Assembly (NCBI GenBank): GCA_033085395.1
Contig: JANQBS010000526.1
Coordinates: 1-16,395, forward strand
Length of the DNA stretch: 16,395 nt
From: Xanthoparmelia taractica
Taxonomy: Eukaryota; Ascomycota; Lecanoromycetes; Lecanorales; Parmeliaceae
Direction: 5' to 3'
The translations under genes were made by a program, and so were the position numbers. The notes below the pieces were generated by a model. The model had not been told where the DNA came from. It was given only the letters and a program-made list of their open reading frames with translations, and ran no database searches. The number at the start of each line of letters is the position of its first letter. Positions within the stretch are counted from its first letter, which is position 1. Positions 1-9,400 of this stretch are shown here, piece by piece.

Positions 1-77
1 ATATCTTATATCTTTCGATATGATATTCGAAAAACTAGTCCCATACCATCAAATATACCACACCTTTCCGACCCGTA
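1..77 (-). mobile_element. End of a DNA transposon with a 21-bp terminal repeat, cut by the window edge
   Basis: Read on the minus strand from 77 down, the segment starts TA, then CGGGTCGGAAAGG and on to GGTGTGGTAT at 55; the rest of the element lies beyond the window. The same 23 bases (TA plus 21) occur exactly at 16320-16342 on the plus strand, so this is a repeated terminus. It keeps several CA/TG dinucleotides, unlike the adjoining RIPed DNA. It interrupts the integrase reading frame of the neighbouring gypsy element. A TA at the junction would suit Tc1/mariner-type insertion, but no transposase is visible and the other end is outside the window, so the superfamily is inferred. Confidence 0.55.
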
Positions 78-1741
78 ATACGAACGTAGTTATTAATAAT
101 ATTTCGAGTTCATTATTTTACTTATAATTATAATATATTTATAAGTAATATTCGAGGACTTAATTTTATCTTTTAATCTAATTATTTATTTAAGAATAAA
201 ACGTAGTATTAAGTTTACGCTTCGTATTTAAGTGTTAATATAGCGTTATCTAGAACTTATTTATAAATAGTAAGTCTCGATCTAAAATTAAGTTACGTAT
301 TATATCATATAATAATATAAACTTTCGCTATATAATATTAGCAAGTTTATCTACTTTTAGATCTTTTGTAATTATTATATATATTACGTGCTTTGTAAGT
401 TTATCTATTAAAATTAAGATAGTATTGTAAGTCTTATTAGTGTATAAATTCCTTATAAATAACAAAGATATAATAAAGTTTATTATTATAGTGTGAAATA
501 AATTCACGTCGTTTAATAAGATTAACGTTAGCTCGCTATAAGACTTATAATAATAAACTCGTATTCGCTAATAATCGGGATAAGTGCAAATATAGTCTAC
601 TATTTCGAGTATTATATTTAATTAATAATATTTAAATCTAATATTCTTCTTAGTGCGTTTACGTGAGAAATACTTAATATTAAAATTATTATAATTTATA
701 TAAAGAATCTCTTTCTTCGTAATAGAATTATTAGAAATATAAATTGCGAGATCACGACGTAGTAGTTTATTCTTATCGACTTTTTATTTCGAAAGCTTAT
801 TTTACTTAATAATATATTTTTAACGTTACTTCTTATTTGTAATAAAAGCGTTCTTACGTTATAATTTAAGTAGCTATGCTATTATTTATTCTCGTAATTT
901 TAAATAAAATCTTTTCGACTTTAAAACCTAATAAATTAGAAGTTAAGACGATATCGTAGTATCTAGAATACGTATCTATCTATCGAGTATTTTCTTATTT
1001 AAGTTTATAACTTAAGTATCTATAACGATAATATCGTTTAATTGCTCTATTAATACTATAAGTTTAACTATAATAGATACGTTATTACGTTTCTATAGAT
1101 TAGATTAATATTTCTAATTATAAAGCTTATTTCGCAAGATAGAAAGAAAATTATTATTGTTATTCTCGCTATTATTCAATATTAGATCTTTTTAACGATA
1201 TATCTATAGAGTTAAGTTTTTCCTTACGATATTTAATTATAAAATTAAACGTAGCTAATTTCTTAGCTTAGCGAATCTACTTTATATTAAGCTCTTTTAT
1301 CGTTATAAAATAACGTAGATTATTATAATTCGAGATTACACGAATAAAATACTTATTATCTTATAAGTAATATCTTTAATTCTTAAAGTCTAGTATAATC
1401 GTATATAGCTTCTTATTATATGTATTTTCGCGAGACTTAGCCCCTTTAAACTTATAGTTAAAAAACGCAATAAAATATTATTACGTATTCTTACTTATCT
1501 AACTAAGTATATTATTTATATCTATTTTAAAAATATCGATTTTTATAATATCGATTTTTATAATAAGCGATACTTCTTAGTTATAGTATTCTAAGATAAA
1601 TATTATAGTAAATACTCGCTTAAGTATTTTAAAAGCCTCGCGTGCTTTTTTATTAAATACGAAAGATAGTCTAATCTCGTCTTTCTTTATTTCTTAAGTC
1701 AAGTTAATTAAGAATATAATTATCTACGAAAAACCTCTTAC

Positions 1742-1746
1742 GAATC
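1742..1746. repeat. Target-site duplication, left copy (GAATC)
   Basis: GAATC here matches 1903-1907 exactly and brackets the 156-bp insertion. One copy belongs to the original gypsy pol codons, as the frame continuity shows. Confidence 0.75.
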
Positions 1747-1902
1747 TGTCAAGGAACAATATTGTTGTGGTTTAATAATAAGTGTGGTGTGTATGAATTG
1801 CTGATCTATCTACGTTTGTGTGCGCCGGCTAAGTACGGAGAAGCGAGCGCCAAGGCTAGTCATGACCAGCCCTACGTTCATATGATCAAATATTCCATAA
1901 TA
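1747..1902 (-). mobile_element. Non-RIPed 156-bp LTR-like insertion inside the gypsy RT-RNase H junction
   Basis: This island is full of CA and TG (for example AAGTGTGGTGTGTATG at 1780-1795) within a RIP-saturated element. It is flanked by GAATC at 1742-1746 and 1903-1907. Removing the insertion and one GAATC copy keeps the minus-strand pol reading in the same frame, from the NFYRRF-like end of the RT into the RNase H linker. That fixes the borders and shows a 5-bp target-site duplication. On the minus strand it reads TATTATGGAATATTTG... to ...GTTCCTTGACA, with a short GGAA/TTCC inverted terminus. It contains a 12-bp palindrome, AACAATATTGTT (1755-1766). Size and target duplication fit a solo LTR, perhaps copia-like; a short non-autonomous element is the alternative. 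Confidence 0.75.
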
Positions 1903-1907
1903 GAATC
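1903..1907. repeat. Target-site duplication, right copy (GAATC)
   Basis: Second copy of the 5-bp duplication flanking the LTR-like insertion; see 1742-1746. Confidence 0.75.
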
Positions 1908-2730
1908 GCTAATAGAAGTCTATGAATTTTAGAAAAATTAGTATATTCTTAATAAACTCTAGTTTAAATTATTTAGTAATAATCTTAATACGCGATAACT
2001 CTATTTAAATATTACGCTAATTTATTACAAATTTTAAAAAGATAATCTCGCTACGATTAAAAATATATTTCGATAACTTCGCATAGAGTTAATGCTTTAA
2101 TAGTGCACGTAGTATCTTATGTATATATTCTTAATATAAATCTTTTATCTTAAAATAAATTAGTATATTATTTAAGTATATTACGTAAAAGATATCGATA
2201 TATAATTTAAGTACTTTATTTATATAAGCTTAAAAGATTACGAAAGTATTTACGAGATTAAAAGATATTATTTAATACTTAAACTAATTATAATAAGTTC
2301 GAAAAACGATTTTTCACTCGTTTCTCTTTCGCACTCGTATTTTATAATACGCGTTATAAATATTAATCTTAATAAAGTGCTTCGTATATATAAATTTTTC
2401 TAAGATTTTTAAGAGTAGCGACAACGAGTAATTATTCTTAATAATTATTTCGTTGAGTGCTCGATAGTCGATATAAAGTCGTAGCGAGCTATCTACTTTT
2501 TTAATAAATAATATCGATAAGTTAATCTAACTATTTAAGAGTCGAATTCACTTCTTTTTAAGCGCACTATCTAAATAGTCTCTAATCGCTGCGAGCTTAT
2601 TATACGATATATTATAAATCGAATCGCTCTTAGATAGCTTGTTAGATAGTAGATCTATAAGATACTCGATTTAATTATACGTATTAAGACTATTAGATAG
2701 CTCTTTTAAAAAGACTTCTAATACGCACTC

Positions 2731-2822
2731 TAGCTAATTAGACACGCCAGGGTCGTCTAGCTGCGTAACGCCACACCATATAGCTTTATTATAGCTATTC
2801 TCACTGCTTTTAGATAAGATCT
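2731..2822. other. Patch of retained CA/TG inside the RIPed pol
   Basis: About nine CA or TG dinucleotides lie in some 90 bases (GACACGCCAGGG near 2740, CGCCACACCATATAG near 2768, TCACTGC near 2810), while the flanks have almost none. The minus strand reads in frame with the RT downstream, including QLDDPGVSN just before the pol linker, so this part does not look like an insertion. It may simply have escaped RIP. Confidence 0.45.
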
Positions 2823-3300
2823 AATACGAGAGTGCGATATACGCTTATTCTAGATTATGCGTAATTATTACATTAATTAATAACGTAAATTATTCGATAT
2901 TTATTATTGCGATATTCTCTTAATTCTTATTATTTATAAGAAAGTCGCGATAGATCTAGAATTACTCGCGTTAATAAATATTAGAATCGATATTATAGAT
3001 TTAAGAAAAATCAAGAAGAAGATCGTATTCTCGTATATTTATAATATACGTCTTTAAGATTTACTCTTACTTTCTTTCTCGACTATCTATAAGATTAAAT
3101 ATTAGATTATATATCTTATATAAGAATATTTAATAATTATTAATAGTACGTATTATAATTAATATATACTTAGACTTAGAAACTTATATCTTCTTAATAA
3201 AGGACTGCGATATAAAGATTTTCTCGCTATCTATATTTATTAAAGCAATAATATTACGCTTATCACTCGACGTAATAATTCTATTTTTAAATAATAGAGA

Positions 3301-5690
3301 GCGAGGTCGTCGCTTAATAGATAGCGTGTTTAATATTATAGTAACAAGCATTAGACTCTATCTTTTCTCTTATTAAAGTTTTAATTACGTATTTTATTAC
3401 TCGTAATATAATTTAGATATTTAGACGAATTCTTATAATATCTTATCTGCTTATAATTATAGTATTAAGTCTCGAAAAGAGGCTTTTTATGCTTAATATT
3501 AAAAATTATCTTCGAGTTTAATTCGCGTAGATCTTAAATCTTATAACGTCGAAGAGAACGAGCTCTTCTTTTAATTCTTTTAATTCTTAATATATTATCT
3601 CTTAGACTTCGTATATTATTAATTATCGCTTTTTTAATTACTTATCTTATCGCTAAGGTAAGTCTTATCTAAAGTAGATAACTCTTTTATTCTTCGTAGT
3701 CTTTACTCTATATTCTAATATTATTATAATAATATAATATAGATAATAGATTAAGTTATCTTCTTTATTGCTTTTAGAGGAATTTTCTCTATCAATCTAT
3801 TTTATAGGGTTTCTATATGTTTCGTATCGATTATATAGCGATCTCGCTACGATTATAGCGTAATAAGATAGTTATTAAAGCTTATAATTAATTATAAGTC
3901 TCTTATAATTACTTTAATTAATTAATAACTTATATTATAAGACTTGATAATTAAATTACGAATTTAATTTAAGTATTACTTCTTATACTCTTCTTAGATA
4001 GATTCTTTAATATTACGTAATATAATATCTTATATATTTCTTTAGGTCTACTTCTTAGTATTAATTAAGAGAATAGAAGATTAGCGAGTCTTTTCTTTAT
4101 TCGTTCGAAAGTCGATATAAGATATCGAGATAATATAATTCTCGTAATCTCGAATAAATATAATCGTCGAGTTATAGTTATTAAGATATTGCGTGTTAGA
4201 TACTTTAATAACGCTTATCTTCTTATAACTCGTATCGCGATAGTAATCGTCGCTATGCTCGCGACGATATTCTTATATATTCTATATCTCGATTAACTTA
4301 AATTTTTCGATAATTAATTACTTCTTAGTATTAAGCTTTAAGAGTTAAAAACGATAAATTTATATTAAGTCTACGAGATAAGAATCTTCGTTTACTAATA
4401 TAAAGTTATTAAATATAATACTCTATCGATTATTATTTTCGTTAATAGTGTTAATAGAATTCGTATTGATATTATAATTAATACCTTAATAACTTAATTG
4501 CGAAATAGACGTATTTCAACGAGAGTCGTCTTCGTAACTATTGTCTTCGTCTACTTAATTAAAAACGTCGCTAATAATTAATAATAAGACGTTTCTATTT
4601 CGTAAGTTAATAGAATTAGCTTACGAGTTACTTATTATAGTTAATTGAGTAGCTTCGTGCGAACGAAGCTATTAAAATTGTAAGATAGTAAGATCTCTTT
4701 TTAATAAAGTTACGTAATAGCTAGATAATTAGCGAGATTAAGAAATATCGATATTAGAATAATTATCTGAATTACTAAGTGAATTAATAGCTAAGGAAAA
4801 AAAGAAAGAAAAAGAGAATTCGCGAGTATTTGAGACTTTCGCTAAGTATACTTGATACTCGCTCTTACTGCGTAGCTTATAGTCTAGCAAGCGAGTTAAG
4901 CGAGTTCTATCAGTCTACGCTAAGTGCTTTCGCTCTTACACGAAGCTTTCGTTATAAGAGAAAATATAATCTTATATAAAATTAATAAAAATATCTTAAA
5001 TAATCGAGTCTTAAAGAATAATTTATAAGAGATAGTCTTATATAATAAACGTAGATAGTAAACTTTATCTCTTTAAACGTTTAAACTTTTTATTAACTCA
5101 CGATCTTATATCTAATAACGCTTATTCGTACTTTTTATTATTTAAAGATATTAATATATAATTAATAAAAGTAACGAGATACTTATTAATTCGCTTACAC
5201 GTTATTAATTTATTTAGAAATATTAATTAATTAGATCGCTAGTTAGCTAGCGTAGTAAATTAGCTTTCTCGTAGAAATACGTTACGCTAATTAACTATTC
5301 TTCTTATACGCTTACGAGATTAACTAAAATAATTTAAAGTCTTTTAAATAATACTCTTATCGATTACGAGATTATATTTATTAAATAATATATATATTAG
5401 CTTATCAAGATACGATATAGAACGCTTCTCGAGATACGCGAGTAGTCGTTTCTTAATATATTAACTTATAACTTTAGAACGCTTATTAGAGCTATTATTC
5501 GAAATAAAAACGATATTATATCGAACTTAATAAGATCTTATTCTTTATAAAGCTTATATACTAATATTATACGAGTTAATTAGAATAATATTATTATTAT
5601 AATCTTATTCGAATTCTTTCTAAATAAGAGCGCGAATAGACTTTAAAATAGACGATAATATAACGATAGCGAGATAATAATAGCGAGGTG
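3301..5690 (-). pseudogene. Probable gag region and 5' end of the gypsy element, RIPed
   Basis: This stretch lies upstream of the protease on the same strand and shares the RIP composition, so position argues for gag plus the 5' untranslated/LTR part. Minus-strand frames around 4100-4600 are fairly open when RIP-type stops are ignored and are rich in charged residues (for example a D/E-rich run near 4530), but I could not recognise a capsid domain or a CCHC knuckle. The part from about 4960 to 5690 has several equally open degenerate frames and could belong to another repeat. No gene function can be assigned. Confidence 0.45.
4651..4670. repeat. Perfect short hairpin
   Basis: AGCTTCGT (4651-4658) and ACGAAGCT (4663-4670) are exact inverted repeats around a 4-base GCGA loop. 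It sits in the RIPed gag-like region. No role can be assigned and it may be coincidental. Confidence 0.3.
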
Positions 5691-6160
5691 AAGAACTTGA
5701 AGGCCTATAAAAAAGCTATATTAACCCTGAATAGCAAATAAACTATACACGACCTCAAATTTAAATAAGTCTACATCTATATATCACGATTTACCTTCTA
5801 CTCCTTATGGGCGGTCGTTCCAGCAAAAAATTGATAGGGTAGCTGCCAAGTCGGAGCCTCCCGCCAAGGGTTTTGCAAAGAGGAGTATCAGGCAAGTAGT
5901 TCGTAGAACACGATTTTCAAAAAACGTCTCTAGAAATTACTTATTGAGCAGTATCACGGTAGTTACCTCAAATGATAGTACATAAAATACGAACATATTA
6001 GAGTGATCGATGGAATTTCGTCTCTAACCGGTCTTGAAAATGAAAACGACCGTCCCCGCCTTCCGCTAAGTAATACTAAGGGGGAGGTGATTTAATTAGG
6101 TTGTGAAAGTACCTAGTAAGTTTCCTCCATTTTGCTCTACTTTCCTCAGCAGGATTTACC

Positions 6161-6211
6161 ATGCCTACCTCGCCGACTTTTCTGGAGGACGAGGTACTTC
6201 TGGATTGCTAG
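6161..6211 (+). other. Possible upstream ORF 1 of SKI2 (16 codons)
   Basis: An ATG in good context (TTTACCATGC) opens a 16-codon frame, MPTSPTFLEDEVLLDC, closed by TAG at 6209. It lies about 200 bases before the SKI2 ATG. Whether it is in the transcript is not visible from sequence. Confidence 0.25.
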
Positions 6212-6384
6212 TGTCGTACAAGCTAGGCAAATTGCCCAACTCCGCTTTCTCGCTTTACATACAGGCCTCAAAAGGGTACATTCTCTCCGGGAACATCTTT
6301 AGAGATCCAGACCATCCAAATCTTCTCTTATTCTGATCCGTTGGTATTCGTCCAGTCCGACCTGTGTGAGCAGTCTTTGGCTTG

Positions 6385-6399
6385 ATGAAGTTAAAATAG
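6385..6399 (+). other. Possible upstream ORF 2 of SKI2 (MKLK-stop)
   Basis: ATG AAG TTA AAA TAG ends only 13 bases before the SKI2 start codon, so it should be in almost any SKI2 mRNA. It could lower translation or require reinitiation. That effect is inference. Confidence 0.35.
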
Positions 6400-6412
6400 A
6401 CTAAAGTTTTCT

Positions 6413-9400
6413 ATGACTTCAGATCTTGTGCGTGCGGTTGAAAGGCTGCGCATAGGCGCCAATGAGCACACTTCTGACCAAGATGAGAGCATTGGTGGTG
6501 TACTCAGCTGGCAAAAGCCAGAGAAGCGTACCAAAGGAGACACCCAAGCTTTGAAGAAGGAGCTGGAAAAGCATTTCCTCACCCCGCAGACGTCTTTTGG
6601 CGCGGGATGGCTTGATGAAATACAACAGTATGTCACTCAACAAAAAGCCGTGAGACTTTGCTGACATGCTGTATAGACGATGGGACATTCCCACAGACTT
6701 CACTGGTGTATATGAATTAGCACCCACGCAGACGAGGACTATCATTCGCTTTGATAGAGAAGGTCTGGAAGGCAAAGTAACAGCCTACAAAGAGGTCACC
6801 GTACCTGCCAAAAGCGCCACCGCCAAGAATTCTACCTCATTACTTAGAAAACCAGCTAATCGTGCTGACTTTGTTCGTGGAGCTGCAGGGTTCTTTCCGT
6901 TTGCGCCAGGTGGGCTTGAGGGTGTTACAGCCGTCGCTGCGCTTGAGGAAAAAGCCATTCAAGAACAGCAAGGAGCCGAAGGCAATAAAGGGAGCAAACT
7001 AGAACGTGTGATTGATTTGACCTCCCATGGCGGTTTGCTAGAGACACCACCGGGTTTTGAAAGAGGACTTGATTTCAAGAAGAGCAACAACAAGCTAGAC
7101 GAGGCCACTGCAAGGCAAGTGGAAGACACTCTAGGAGGAGAGCCTGAAGATTTAGGCGCATATACCGGTGAAGAGGAATCTGGCGTCAACCGTGTCCTGT
7201 GGGAGGAATATGAGTCTAGTGAAAGCGACCGGAATGAAGGGAACGATGACGACATTGACTCCCTACTGCCAGTGGAGTTTCCAGCCCTTGAGCCTCATGG
7301 TATACTAGCAGCGTCGACTAGGAAAGGCGGCAGAGAATGGGCTCATATGGTTGACGTTAAGAGAGGAATCACTAACTTCCAAGAACTTGTTCCTGAGATG
7401 GCTAGAGTCTGGCCTTTCGAGCTTGACATTTTCCAGAAAGAGGCCGTATATCACCTCGAAAGTGGTGATTCGGTCTTTGTAGCGGCTCATACCTCTGCCG
7501 GAAAGACCGTTGTCGCGGAGTATGCAATAGCGTTGGCAGCCAAACATATGACTAAAGCTATCTACACGTCTCCAATCAAAGCATTGAGCAACCAAAAGTT
7601 TCGAGATTTTAGGCTTGAATTCCAGGATGTGGGCATCCTGACCGGTGATGTCCAGATCAATGCAGAGGCTAGTTGCCTGATTATGACAACGGAGATCTTA
7701 AGAAGTATGCTCTACCGCGGAGCCGATCTACTTAGGGATGTTGAGTTTGTCATCTTTGACGAGGTTCACTATGTGAACGACTTGGAGCGGGGCGTGGTTT
7801 GGGAAGAAGTAATCATATTGCTACCAGAGCATGTCGCTCTTATCCTTCTCTCAGCAACCGTTCCGAATACGTACGAGTTTGCTTCTTGGGTAGGAAGAAC
7901 AAAAAGGAAAAACATTTACGTAATCTCAACTACGAAAAGACCAGTACCACTGGAGCACTATCTGTGGGCTGGTAAGGCTATGTATAAAATTGTCGATGCG
8001 GATAAGAGATTTCTGGACAAAGGCTGGAAGGATGCAAACATAGCCATGTCAGGCAGGGATAAAAGTCAGCTTGTGGCTGAAGCCAGTAGATCAGCTATTC
8101 AACGTGGCGCCTCTAATGCCGGAGGAGCTCGTGCCCAAGCTCAACGTGGAGGGCCTATGCGTGGAGGCCAACAGCGTGGAGGGACAACACAGCAGCGCAC
8201 AAGAGGTCAGGCTTCGCGAGGTCCCGGCAACGTTGCTCGAACAGGACGTGGCGGAGGTCGGACGAGTGCCGCACAGGACAGAAACATCTGGGTTCATCTC
8301 GTTCAGCATCTAAAGAAGCATGATCTTCTTCCCGCGTGCATCTTTGTTTTCTCAAAGAAAAGATGTGAGCAGAATGCCGAGGCATTGTCAAATCTAGATA
8401 TCTGTACCGCATCAGAGAAGAGCACGGTACACATGATCATCGAGCGCTCCATTGCTCGGCTCAAGCCGGATGATCGTCTTCTACCTCAAATCAGACGAGT
8501 CCGAGAACTACTCAGTCGGGGTATTGCAGTACATCATGGTGGTCTTCTGCCGATTGTCAAAGAAGTCGTCGAAATCCTCTTCGCCAAGACACTTGTGAAG
8601 GTTCTGTTTGCGACGGAAACTTTTGCTATGGGGCTCAACCTACCAACACGTACAGTGGTTTTTTCAGGCTTTCGTAAGCATGATGGTCGAGCTTTCAGAG
8701 ATCTACTGCCTGGCGAATATACGCAAATGGCAGGTAGAGCTGGTCGGCGCGGAATTGACCCCGTTGGCAGCGTCATCATTGTCAACTCTAACAGTGACGA
8801 GGCTCCGCCTGCTGCCAGTCTGAAACAGATGATCCTCGGAGACCCTACCAACTTGCGATCCCAATTCCGCCTGACTTACAATATGATACTAAATCTACTG
8901 AGAGTGGAGGCACTAAAGATTGAGGAGATGATCAAAAGAAGCTTCAGTGAAAATGCAACCCAGGCGCTGCTCCCTGAGCAGGAAAAGCAGGTCAAGCTCT
9001 CCGAGTCCGACTTGATCAAGATCAAGCGTGAACCCTGCGAAGTCTGCGATATCGATCTTGAAGAGTGTCATGCCGCGGCCATGGCATTCCAGTCGGCAAC
9101 TGCAGATCTGCACCATGCACTCCTAGCATCTCCAATTGGCAGGCGAATGTTCTCTGCGAAGCGCGTGGTTATATTCCGGAAGGTGGAGTGACTCCCACAC
9201 AACGAAACGAAGCCAACGGAGCTGACTGAAGTTCAGGAAGGTATACGCACAGCTGGTGTTCTTCTACGGGAAGGCGCCAGCAAGGGCCCTGTTCCGACAT
9301 TTGAGCTTCTCTCTCTAGGAGCGAAACCCCAAATTCATGATCCCAGCAATATCTTGCCCTATCTTCCAAAATTCCGGCCTCTGTTCCCAAATTTACCCAC

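Larger units (their letters stand above)
78..3300 (-). pseudogene. Degenerate gypsy pol: protease, RT, RNase H, integrase
   Basis: On the minus strand, 3223-3231 reads D-S-E followed by KIFISQSF, a retropepsin active site (normally D-S/T-G) with Gly lost. At 2452-2484 the peptide LRLYIDYRALN is the RT fingers motif. At 2233-2262 there is a degenerate FGLxNAPATF box. At 2161-2178 YLNNIL replaces the catalytic Y-x-DD box. An FLKF match (degenerate FLGF) ends the RT near 1925. RNase H is seen around 1424 (NTYNKKLY). Integrase shows TYPDY around 570 (zinc-finger cysteines turned to Tyr), NFIISL at about 463-480 (first catalytic Asp now Asn), and LILDRD at about 270-290. The frame carries many TAA/TAG/TGA codons at former Trp, Gln and Arg positions. 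It is clearly non-functional, and stops at 77 in the conserved YNNSVHA-type stretch of the integrase. Confidence 0.85.
78..5690 (-). mobile_element. RIP-destroyed Ty3/gypsy LTR retrotransposon (gag-pol), minus strand
   Basis: The block is very AT-rich, almost free of CA and TG but with CG retained, as expected of CpA-to-TpA RIP. Translating the minus strand through the mutations gives gypsy pol domains in the usual order: protease (about 3180-3270), RT (about 1915-2520), RNase H (about 1290-1741) and integrase (about 78-950). The 5' end of the element lies near 5690 and the 3' end is cut off at 77 by the transposon terminus. I could not identify paired LTRs. The 1747-1902 stretch is a later insertion, annotated separately. 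Both edges are estimates from the change in composition. Confidence 0.85.
5691..6412 (+). promoter_or_regulatory. Upstream region and 5' leader of SKI2
   Basis: Composition returns to normal from about 5690. A TATAAAAAA run lies at 5706-5714, some 700 bases before the SKI2 start, so it is as likely a remnant of a retroelement promoter as a SKI2 element. I see no convincing gene here: the longest open frame (6103-6336) begins with GTG, and no recognisable protein is encoded. The leader has two short upstream ORFs, annotated separately. The transcription start is unknown. The region shows no obvious RIP damage. Confidence 0.45.

Noticed and set aside
78..5690. AT-rich block as a centromere, mitochondrial insertion or bacterial DNA
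   Set aside because: Gypsy pol domains can be read on the minus strand, and the CA/TG loss with CG kept fits RIP rather than organellar or bacterial origin.
6103..6336. 77-codon open frame upstream of SKI2
   Set aside because: It starts with GTG, has no recognisable domain, and lies in the leader region of a eukaryotic gene.
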